Shown: piece after piece, positions 43,599-51,199 of the stretch
Layout: each line of letters opens with the position of its first letter
How positions within the stretch are numbered: position 1 is the stretch's first letter
Assembly (NCBI GenBank): GCA_965657085.1
Contig: CBFHND010000020.1
Location: forward strand, 1 to 64,000
DNA length: 64,000 bases
Direction of reading: 5' to 3'
From: CBFHND01 sp965657085
GTDB lineage: Bacteria; Pseudomonadota; Alphaproteobacteria; Rhodobacterales; Rhodobacteraceae
Made by a program: the position numbers and the translations under genes
The notes under the pieces: model-generated
What the model was told of the DNA's origin: nothing
Seen by the model: only the letters and a program-made list of their open reading frames with translations
Database searches by the model: none

Positions 43599-44564
43599 AT
43601 GGCTCCAAGCAAGACGGTCTATAAAACCGGCAATCTTTCTGGCAATCCGAAGCTGATGGTCGACGTGATCGCCTCCGGGCGGGGCAACTCGATTCTGGTC
43701 AGCTACCCGAACGGGAATTTCATGCTCGTCGATTGCGGCTCGCAAGCCTATGGAACGAACAACAAGAAGTTCAAACATGTGAGCCAGTACATCACCAGCG
43801 TCACGGGTGGGAACAACATCAATTGCGTTGTTCTCACCCACGGCGACCGGGATCACACCGCCTGGATTCCCTCCATCCCCGAGGCGCAACACCCCCGGAC
43901 GGTTTTCTACGGTGGCAAACGCAAAGATCTTGATGCGGGCACACTGGCCTGGGTTCGGGCGCAAGAAAAACGCCCCAATGGTTCGGTAACAGTCTGGCAG
44001 TTCACCAACGAATACCATCACAGCTATCCCGATGCGGATTTTCAGGGCGCCGATTCAGAAACACACGACACCGGTGTCTATGTCCTGTCGGCAGGCGCGG
44101 GTGACAGCCCCAATTCCCGCTCCGTCGTTCTGCTACTGATCTATGGAAACTTCGGTATCCTACTGCCCGGCGATGCCACCATGGGTACCGAAGACGAGAT
44201 CCTGTCCAACTTCTCCGCGCAATTCCTCAGCAAAAGTACCATCCTTGTGCCCGGCCATCATGGCGCGCTCGAATCCACAGGAGAGACGTTTCAGGACACG
44301 CTCGCGCCGGATGCGGCGCTGATCTCGGCCTCGGGCACGAATCTCAGCTACGCCCATCCCAACTGCACCACCCTGAACCAGTTGACAGCCGCCGACTACA
44401 TCAAGAAGGGCACCTCGCATTCGATCAACTGTTCGGGCGGCAAGGGCCTGCCATACAGCTCCAACCAATCACAAAAATGCGTCTACCTAACCGGCACCAA
44501 CGGCGACCTGCGCTTCACCACTGACGGCACGAATTACAACATCAAGGTGTCCTCTCTGGGCTGA
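43599..44564 (+). CDS. ComEC-type metallo-beta-lactamase fold hydrolase
   Basis: A 321-residue protein with the MBL fold in the ComEC/Rec2 C-terminal-domain variant: NGNFMLVDCGS, the metal motif LTHGDRDHTAW (residues 81-86 HGDRDH, Asp in place of the second His as in ComEC), SVVLLLIYGNFGILLPGDA and VPGHHGALEST. Such stand-alone domains hydrolyse phosphoesters or nucleic acids. It lacks the ComEC membrane channel and has no signal peptide. The last 60 residues are Ser/Asn-rich. GGAGG precedes the start; it is the fifth gene of the operon. Confidence 0.82.
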   Translation: MAPSKTVYKTGNLSGNPKLMVDVIASGRGNSILVSYPNGNFMLVDCGSQAYGTNNKKFKHVSQYITSVTGGNNINCVVLTHGDRDHTAWIPSIPEAQHPRTVFYGGKRKDLDAGTLAWVRAQEKRPNGSVTVWQFTNEYHHSYPDADFQGADSETHDTGVYVLSAGAGDSPNSRSVVLLLIYGNFGILLPGDATMGTEDEILSNFSAQFLSKSTILVPGHHGALESTGETFQDTLAPDAALISASGTNLSYAHPNCTTLNQLTAADYIKKGTSHSINCSGGKGLPYSSNQSQKCVYLTGTNGDLRFTTDGTNYNIKVSSLG

Positions 44565-44597
44565 CGCCCATTGCAGGACATCGGGGAGATATTCGCG

Positions 44598-47500
44598 ATG
44601 ACAACGATCACTACGCTGGAAGAGCTGAAATCGGCCCTTGAGGGGATGATCTCGGGCAGTGGCACGTCCAGGAAATTCGAACTCACACAGGGCACGCTTG
44701 GCGCCCCGCATATTGATCAGCTTCTGGCCGGATATCTCGACCCCAAAACGCAAAAACTGACGCTCACCGCCCCGACAGACCCCGCCATCAATGGCAGCAG
44801 CGTGCAATTCACGGGCTCTGCCACTGGCATCCTCGGGGTCGACGGCACCGCTTCGCTCTCGTTCGATCTGGCCGACGAGGGCAAACCGTCGATGCTTCTG
44901 GAACTGCCCGTCACAGACAGCAACTGGCGCCTGACAACCTCCTTTCCCGCCTGGGATCAAGGCACCGCCGCGCCGCTGTCGAAACTCGGCTGGTCGGGCC
45001 CGGTTTTGCGCTTCACCTCGATCAACCGCCCCGCCGTTGGCAACCGCCCGGCGCTCACCGCCTTTCTCGATCTCGGCATGTCGGGTGTCGACCTTTCGGG
45101 GGTCATCGGCGTGCTCGCGCAATTGCCCGGCTCTCCGCAGTTCACCGATTTTACCGGTGCCGTGTCCGGCCCACTCGACGCGCCGCTGATCACGCTCTCC
45201 TCGGGCCAGGCGGCCTCCAGCGCGTTTGGCTACATTGATCTGCCGCTCACCTTCTCGGCCATCTCATCGGCCACGAACCCGTTCAACAAAACCCCGACCC
45301 CGCCACCGCCGGTTTATACCTACCTGCAGCTTTCGGCCGATCTGTCGTTGCCGAAACCCACGACCGTTCCGCCGGTCCCTGTGACCATGGACTTCACAGC
45401 ACTCGGCGCGCTTCTAGTCTTTGACGCCGACCTGCGCCAGATCTCGAAATACGCGCTATCCGAATTCGACGGTTTCGTGAACAACGCCCCAATTGGCAGC
45501 TATCTCGACAAATACGTGAAAATCACCGACGCGGTGGAACTGCGTGACCTCATGGTTGCCGTCGATACCAAGGCAATGTCGCTGGCCACGGTCGGCCTTA
45601 CCGCGGGCACCAGCCACAGCTTGACGGTTGTCCCCGATTACGTCGAAATCCCGGATATCACCATCGGCTTCACGATCAACGACCCGCTTGGGACAAAGGC
45701 GATCTTCGCCACCATCTCGGGTGAGTTCGAGTTCCTCAAATCCATCCCCGTGCGCATCACCGGCAGCTATCCGCAGATGCGTTTTACCGGCGGTCTCGAC
45801 AGTGACACTCCGATCACCATCCAACAGATTTTCGACGCCTTCCTGCCGGGAACCAAGGACATCCCCAATATCGCGATTGACGAGTTGCAGGTCAGTGCCG
45901 ATCTCACGGCCAAGACCTACGGCTTTCAATTCGCCGTCTCGTCAAGCTGGAAAATCCCGGTCGGGATCGCCCAGATCGAGCTGGCCCAGGCCAGCCTCGG
46001 CCTGTCGCACACCACTGGCAAATCGGGTTTCTCCGGCGAAATCTCGGCCACCGCCAACGTCTACGACAATTCCAATGCACTGTTCGCGACATTCTATATG
46101 GACTGGACGCTGCCCGGCTCCTTCATGCTCAAGGGCACCTTCCCCGATATCGACCTCAGCGCACTTGCGGAAAAGTTAACCGGCTCTTTCCTGCCCTCGG
46201 TTTCCGGCCTGCCCGAGATTCACCTCACCAAAACCGAGGTCAAGCTCACCATCACCAAATCCGACCCCCAAACGCGCACCGCAATGCTCGCCACCAACCT
46301 GCCACAGACCAGCGGCGGCACGGTCTACGATTTCACCGCCTCAACCCAGATCACCATCGAAAAATTCGGCGCTGTCGATCTCCTGTTCGAGGTGGTCCGC
46401 GGCAGCGACAGCGGCGACGGGTTCGTTGCCGGGCTGCTCGTAGCGCCCACCTGGACACCCGATTCCATCTGGTCCGGGCTAAAGCCAGTTTTCGACGCGA
46501 TCGCCATCAACGACGCTGGCGTGATCCTGTCATCGCTCGAAAACCCCAACGCCACGCTCGACAATTTCGATAATCTGCCCTTCGTGCCCGACAAGTTCGG
46601 CAAGGGCGTCACCTTCTTCTCCGAACTGTCTTTGTCGGAAAAGGCGCTCGAACCGCTCGGCCTTGTCTTTCCCAAAGGCACGGGATTGCAGCTCTCGGCA
46701 TTCATCGACACCTCTGACATCAAGAAATCCGATATCAAGGCCGTCCTGCCCGCCGTCGAGGTCCACAAGGACCTCACTTGGGACGGGCTCACGCTCGATA
46801 TCGTCCCCGGTGAGGGCAAGTTCACGCTCACCACCTCGGCCACCTTCAAATTCCAGACCGAGTCGCTCAAACTCACCGGCGCGGGCACGATCATCATCAG
46901 CAGCACACCCAGCGCCACGATCGGGCTCGGCGTCTCGGACTGGAACGAACCCTTCGGCCTGCACGGTCTCAAAGTGCAGGGCTTCGGCCTCAGCGTCAGC
47001 CTCGATGACGCCGGCATTACCATCGGCGCCCTCGGCAGCTTTGAAATCGGCGAGGCCCCGAACAAGTTCACCCTGAAGCTGGGCATTGCCATCATCGATT
47101 TCGAGGCCCCGGCCGCTCTTGTCTTCGCACTGGAGTCCAGCTCCGGCAAAAAGCTGGAACTGACCGCACTGATCAAGCAATTCACCGATCTCGACCTGTC
47201 CGAGGTCCCGCTCCTGAACGGGCTCGCGTTCAAGAAGCTCGATTTCTACGTGGTCGACGACCCCAACGGCTGGACCTCGCCACCGCCCGAAAGCTACCAC
47301 TACCCAATGGGTATCGGGCTCGACGCCGATATCTTCTTTTACGATTTCGAACTGACGCTGTTTGCCCAGGTTGAAAAAAGCGTCGGTATCATCGCCAGCG
47401 GCAAGCTGAACAAGAAGATTGATCTTCTCGGCGTGCTCGTCATTTCCGACGAAACCGGCACCACCGGCCCCTCTGCTTCGATCAACACCAAATCGCTGGC

Positions 47501-48383
47501 CCAGGGCGCGCCAACGCCAGGCGTCATGCTGGTGACCATGCCGGAATACCTTGCGCTGGTGCCGGAAGGTGCCAACGCCATCCGCCCGGTCAATCCGCTC
47601 ACCCTGCTCAGCCAGGACGGCCAAGAACCCTATTTCGCCTTCTCCGGCGGGGTCAGCCTCATGGGCCTCGAAGAGATCCGCTTCTCCGGTTCGGCCACCG
47701 ACAAGGGGTTCGAAGTCAATTTCGCCGCCGAACTGGGCAAGATCTTCACCGCCCATTTTGCCGCCGCCTATTCAAGCTCGACGGGTTTCATGGGCCACGC
47801 TGACGGCAGTTTCGATTTCAACCACACGTTCACCAACGGCCTGTCCGTTCTGGGGATCAAGCTCATCCCCGATGGCACGGTGATCGACGGCCCCAACGCC
47901 TCGCTCTCCATCGACGTGACGGTCAACTCCACCAAGGCCGAACTGACCGTCAAGCTGTCCTTCCACTGGAAGTCGATTTCGTTCGACCTGAACTTCATGC
48001 TCGACGCGACGAAAATCGCGAACCTGCTGAAAAACCTCTTCGACGAAATCATCATCTGGATCGAAGACAACGTCACAGCCTTCCTTGAAGATATCCTGAA
48101 AGATATCAAAGCCTTCGTGTCGTGGATCGCGAAAGAAGGCAAAGCGTTGCTGATCGACGTGATCTCGGTCGCCAAGATGCTCTATGACTATTTCAAGGAA
48201 ACCGACATTACCGAGCTTGCTAAGAACCTGATCGAAGCGGCCATCTACGGCCTCTACGACATGGCCCGCGCGCTTGTAGAAGTGTTCGACGTCGGTTTCA
48301 CCGAAGCCGTTGCCCTGCTCGAAAAGCTCATGGACGAAATCTGCGAAGTCGAGAAGACACAGGCGGTTATCTACGGCTCCTGA
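44598..48383 (+). CDS. Uncharacterised 1261-residue beta-rich protein with helical tail
   Basis: The giant member of the second operon. Roughly residues 1-1120 are runs of alternating hydrophobic beta strands with Ser/Thr, for example LQVSADLTAKTYGFQFAVSS, SLGLSHTTGKSGFSGEISA and LKVQGFGLSVSLDDAGITIG; the last 140 residues are amphipathic helices (LLKNLFDEIIIWIEDNVTAF, then IKAFVSWIAKEG). A Pro-rich PTPPPPVYTY loop occurs near residue 235. No signal peptide, repeat of fixed length or catalytic motif was found. The overall build recalls the DUF6603 protein of the other operon, but the DUF6603 signature motifs are absent. The ATG at 44598 follows GGGGAG. Confidence 0.65.
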   Translation: MTTITTLEELKSALEGMISGSGTSRKFELTQGTLGAPHIDQLLAGYLDPKTQKLTLTAPTDPAINGSSVQFTGSATGILGVDGTASLSFDLADEGKPSMLLELPVTDSNWRLTTSFPAWDQGTAAPLSKLGWSGPVLRFTSINRPAVGNRPALTAFLDLGMSGVDLSGVIGVLAQLPGSPQFTDFTGAVSGPLDAPLITLSSGQAASSAFGYIDLPLTFSAISSATNPFNKTPTPPPPVYTYLQLSADLSLPKPTTVPPVPVTMDFTALGALLVFDADLRQISKYALSEFDGFVNNAPIGSYLDKYVKITDAVELRDLMVAVDTKAMSLATVGLTAGTSHSLTVVPDYVEIPDITIGFTINDPLGTKAIFATISGEFEFLKSIPVRITGSYPQMRFTGGLDSDTPITIQQIFDAFLPGTKDIPNIAIDELQVSADLTAKTYGFQFAVSSSWKIPVGIAQIELAQASLGLSHTTGKSGFSGEISATANVYDNSNALFATFYMDWTLPGSFMLKGTFPDIDLSALAEKLTGSFLPSVSGLPEIHLTKTEVKLTITKSDPQTRTAMLATNLPQTSGGTVYDFTASTQITIEKFGAVDLLFEVVRGSDSGDGFVAGLLVAPTWTPDSIWSGLKPVFDAIAINDAGVILSSLENPNATLDNFDNLPFVPDKFGKGVTFFSELSLSEKALEPLGLVFPKGTGLQLSAFIDTSDIKKSDIKAVLPAVEVHKDLTWDGLTLDIVPGEGKFTLTTSATFKFQTESLKLTGAGTIIISSTPSATIGLGVSDWNEPFGLHGLKVQGFGLSVSLDDAGITIGALGSFEIGEAPNKFTLKLGIAIIDFEAPAALVFALESSSGKKLELTALIKQFTDLDLSEVPLLNGLAFKKLDFYVVDDPNGWTSPPPESYHYPMGIGLDADIFFYDFELTLFAQVEKSVGIIASGKLNKKIDLLGVLVISDETGTTGPSASINTKSLAQGAPTPGVMLVTMPEYLALVPEGANAIRPVNPLTLLSQDGQEPYFAFSGGVSLMGLEEIRFSGSATDKGFEVNFAAELGKIFTAHFAAAYSSSTGFMGHADGSFDFNHTFTNGLSVLGIKLIPDGTVIDGPNASLSIDVTVNSTKAELTVKLSFHWKSISFDLNFMLDATKIANLLKNLFDEIIIWIEDNVTAFLEDILKDIKAFVSWIAKEGKALLIDVISVAKMLYDYFKETDITELAKNLIEAAIYGLYDMARALVEVFDVGFTEAVALLEKLMDEICEVEKTQAVIYGS

Positions 48384-48928
48384 TCCCGCCACGTCGCGTA
48401 ACGGATGCCCGCCGTGTCATTCCGCTGGCGACGCTCTCACCCAAGCTCCAAGAAGCCATTTTGTCCGGATCGCAGCCGACGGAACTGACCCTGGAAATGC
48501 TCATTCGCACGCACATCCCGCTGGATTGGACAGCCCAGGAAATCCGCTTCGGCCTCACAAAAAAGGCCTTCCCTAATAGCCCAGAACCAATCCCTGACCT
48601 TCGGATTTGTTTCCCTGTTCCTGATAAAAAATTCCCTGTTACGCGCTTTAGGAAAATCGCCCCTTAACCTTTTGTAGTTGCTCATTAAATTACGAAATAT
48701 TCCAATCGAAATCACGTTTTTTCGTCAAAATTCCCTGTAAATTGGCCCTTAACAGGGAAAATTCCCAAGAAACCGCACCGATGCAATCGACCTACTGTGA
48801 CAATGGCAGAGTTCAGGGGTATGATGTGCTGCCCGCTGCGTCTCTCTGGGATCGCCCAAAGGGAAAGCGTTTGAATTCGCGCGGGAATTCAAACCCAAAC
48901 GCGTGAGACAGATTCTCTGGGAGTTCAG
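48384..48928. other. Noncoding region after the second large operon, with TTCCCTGT repeats
   Basis: No convincing gene. The stretch 48590-48770 is AT-rich and contains TTCCCTGTT at 48611-48619, again at 48632-48640, TTCCCTGT at 48731-48738 and its inverted form AACAGGGAA at 48751-48759. The last two form an inverted pair flanking GGCCC. Another inverted pair, GCGTTTGAATTCGCGCGGGAATTCAAACC at about 48867-48895, follows. These may be recombination or replication-related sites of the mobile region; their role is unknown. Confidence 0.45.
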
Positions 48929-48980
48929 TGGTGACCCCGGCAGGATTCGAATCTGCAACGTGCCCCTAAGGAGAGAACCG
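48929..48980 (-). tRNA. 3' half of a tRNA-Arg(CCU)-like gene (remnant or attachment site)
   Basis: On the minus strand the sequence reads from an anticodon loop CTCCTTA (anticodon CCT) through GGGGC, a T-arm GCAGATTCGAATCCTGC and an acceptor strand CGGGGTCA ending in encoded CCA (48929-48931). The 5' half is absent: upstream bases show no D-arm. One T-stem pair (A-C) is mismatched and base 37 is T, so it is not a functional tRNA. A 3' tRNA half lying at an island border is what integrase-mediated insertion into a tRNA gene leaves behind. Confidence 0.55.
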
Positions 48981-49110
48981 TTCATAGCGCTATTCCTTCC
49001 GTGATTTCTTGCTTTTGGGTGTTTTGTAAGCGTCCTGCCGGGCTGCACTGACGCCTCATGGATTTTGTTGATAGTGTCCACCAACGATAGTGGACATCTT
49101 GAGGGCAGAT

Positions 49111-49347
49111 GTGGCGGGCAAGAAGGGTCAGAAGAAGCGGTTTTGGTCGGATGAGTAGAAGATGTCGATCCGTGCGCAAACATGCGTGCGCGGGGTATCA
49201 GTAACGCAGGTCGCTCGGCGGTATGCCATGAACACCAATCTTATTCACAAATGGCTGCGTGATCCGAAGTTTGCGCCGGATCTGGAGATCGTTGAAGACG
49301 AGGTTGCTACGACAGCGTGCTTTTCCCAGCCGAGATTGTGGACGTGA
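49111..49347 (+). pseudogene. IS66-family OrfA (TnpA) remnant with in-frame stop
   Basis: Translation from GTG 49111 gives AGKKGQKKRFWSDE, a TAG stop at 49156-49158, then VSVTQVARRYAMNTNLIHKW and LRDPKFAPDLE in the same frame, the helix-turn-helix accessory protein of IS66 elements. The premature stop and loss of homology after about 49310 make it inactive. GTCCAC-N8-GTGGAC at 49076-49095 immediately upstream may be a terminal repeat of this or a neighbouring element. Confidence 0.75.
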
Positions 49348-49377
49348 CCCCTACCGTACCGTGGTAGCAACGACCCG

Positions 49378-49773
49378 TTGAACCAAATCCCCGAAGAACA
49401 GGACATTGGTTTCGTGACCGCCGATGGTGCCTGCGACACCCGTAAATGTCACGACGCGATTGCCGCCAGGAATGCCCACGCCGTCATTCCACCTTGTAAG
49501 AATGCCAAGCCGTGGAAACCGACAAGTGCTGGCGCAATTGCGTGCAACGAAGCGGTCCATGCATCACGATTTCTGGGCCGCGCAGTATGGCGAAGATGGA
49601 GCGGATACCACCGCCGTAGCCGTGTCCAAACCAAGATGCATTGTGTGAAGCTGCTGGGCCAATCGTTCATGGCGACAGACTTTGACCGACAGGTCGCGGA
49701 AGTCCAGGTCCGCATCGCCGTCCTCAACCGCTACACCGCGCTTGGCCTACCCGTCACTGAGGCCGTAGGTTAA
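49378..49773 (+). pseudogene. IS5-family transposase C-terminal fragment
   Basis: About 130 codons match the C-terminal half of an IS5-family (IS903-like) transposase: EQDIGFVTADGACDTRKCHD with a catalytic Asp, AVIPPCKNAKPWKPT, WRRWSGYHRRSRVQTKMHCVKLLG with the catalytic Glu region, and an ALGLPVTEAVG end. The N-terminal half with the first Asp is missing. It lies directly after the IS66 remnant, so several IS pieces are stacked here. Confidence 0.75.
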
Positions 49774-49941
49774 GCCCGTCCGGGAAAAGGGGAAATGCGG
49801 TCAAACACCGATTTGTGCAACAAGGCCCTGCCAGACGAGCAGGATAGTGACCAGAGACAGCGCTTAATCCGCGATCCATTGCCGTGCCCTAGGTAGCGCA
49901 CTCATAAATCTGTTTCCAAGATCAGCGGCTTGTGATTCACT

Positions 49942-50760
49942 TTGGTCCAGAGCACGGGCGGATGGCGGAAAATATCGCGGTATGATCTCAAGGAATTGGA
50001 ATGGCAGCTCATTCGAGCCATCCTCCCCACGAAAGTACGCGGCGTTAAACGGCGGGATGACCGGCAAATTTTGCGTCCTGCGTACGGGCTGCCGGTGGCG
50101 CGATCTGCCTGCTCGGTACGGACCCATTCCACCGTCTACAACCGCTTCCGGCGCTGGACGCTTGCCGGCGTCCGGGACCGGATCATGGACGCAGTCGTCG
50201 ATGCGCATAACGGCGATGTCGTCATGATCGACGGCACGTCGGTGCGCGTCCCCCACGCAGGTGCCACGCTCAAAAAAATGATCCCAGACGATGCATGGGT
50301 CGTTCACGCGGCGGCCCGGCCACCAAAATCCACGTGTTGGTCAATGAATGGGCCTTCCGCTGAAGATCAGGCTAACGCCGGGACAGGCTCATGACGGACC
50401 GGTTGCCCCGCTTCTGTTGGATGATCTGCAACCGGGGCAGGGGGGTGCTGGCCCCTCTCGTCGAATGCTGCGCATTCAAATACCGGGCAATGGAAAAGGC
50501 CTATGACGGCAGCCACATCCGGGAGCTGATCCGGCAGCAAGCAGCCGAGACGGTGATCCTCTCCAAATCCGACCGCAGGATTTCGATTCCCTTCAACCGC
50601 GAACTCTACCGTCAACGCAACAGGGTCGAGCACTTCGTCGGCCGCATCAACAAATCCTTCCGGCGCATCGCCACCCGATAGGACAAAACCTCGGGCGCAT
50701 TCCTTGCCTTCATCAAACTCGCGGCAATGCGCATTTGGTGCGAGGCTTATGAGTACGCTA
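49942..50760 (+). pseudogene. IS5-family (IS427-type) transposase, multiply frameshifted
   Basis: Pieces of one transposase occur in different plus frames: LKELEWQLIRAILPTKVRGVK, then VLRTGCRWRDLPARYGP in another frame (about 50090), VYNRFRRWTLAGVRDRIMDA and VVMIDGTSVRV (first Asp), and finally KAYDGSHIRELIRQQ and RNRVEHFVGRINKSFRRIATR. A TAG at 50679-50681 interrupts a tail that continues in frame as DKTSGAFLAFIKLAAMRIW. At least two frameshifts and one nonsense codon make it dead. It ends about 20 bases before the cueR stop, marking the left edge of the copper region. Confidence 0.8.
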
Positions 50761-50779
50761 GCCAGACCTCACTGCTTTT

Positions 50780-51187
50780 TTAAGACGGATTGCTTGCCGC
50801 CAGCGCGCCGGAAAGATCTTTCAGGATTGGGCAATCGGGACGGTGATCTCCGTGACAGGCTAAGACGAGATGCGACAGTGTCTCGCGCATCGCTTGGAGC
50901 TGCCCGATTTTTTCATCGATCGCGCTCAGATGTTCTTCGGCGATGGCCTTCACCTGGGCGCTTTCCCGCGCTTCGTCCTCATAGAGGCCCAGAAGGGTCC
51001 GGCAATCCTCGATCGAGAAGCCGAGCGCGCGCGCGCGACCCAGGAATGCAAGCTTGTGCAGATCTGTCTCGCGGAACGCGCGGTATCCATTGCGACTGCG
51101 CTGCGGTCTCACCAAGCCGATTTCCTCGTAGTACCGGATGGTCTTGGGCGGGATGCCAGAGCGCTCCGCCACTTCTCCAATGTTCAT
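50780..51187 (-). CDS. cueR: MerR-family copper regulator CueR
   Basis: A 135-residue MerR-type activator. The winged-helix region (IGEVAERSGIPPKTIRYYEEIGLV, residues 3-26) is followed by the dimerisation helix and the Cu(I)-binding loop with Cys111 and Cys119 (CHGDHRPDCPIL), spaced as in E. coli CueR (x7 between cysteines). Cu(I) binding lets it underwind the 19-bp-spacer promoter found upstream of copA. It lies 12 bases after copA on the same strand and is probably co-transcribed. Confidence 0.93.
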   Translation of the reverse strand: MNIGEVAERSGIPPKTIRYYEEIGLVRPQRSRNGYRAFRETDLHKLAFLGRARALGFSIEDCRTLLGLYEDEARESAQVKAIAEEHLSAIDEKIGQLQAMRETLSHLVLACHGDHRPDCPILKDLSGALAASNPS

Positions 51188-51199
51188 GAGACGATCCTC

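Noticed and set aside
17876..48383. Phage tail, contractile injection system or type VI secretion cluster
   Set aside because: No sheath, tube, baseplate, spike, ClpV-like ATPase or portal motifs could be recognised in any of the large proteins.
44598..48383. Assigning the 1261-residue protein to DUF6603
   Set aside because: It shares general beta-strand texture but not the signature motifs (FGP-x-WG, INRTVD, GDMALR) seen in the 1175-residue protein.
48437..48715. A 92-codon minus-strand reading frame after the second large operon
   Set aside because: It runs across AT-rich repeat DNA, has an arginine/phenylalanine-rich sequence made from TTCCCTGT repeats, no ribosome site and no family resemblance.
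48929..49010. An intact tRNA-Arg gene
   Set aside because: Only the anticodon loop to CCA half is recognisable; the 5' acceptor strand and D-arm are absent and one T-stem pair is broken.
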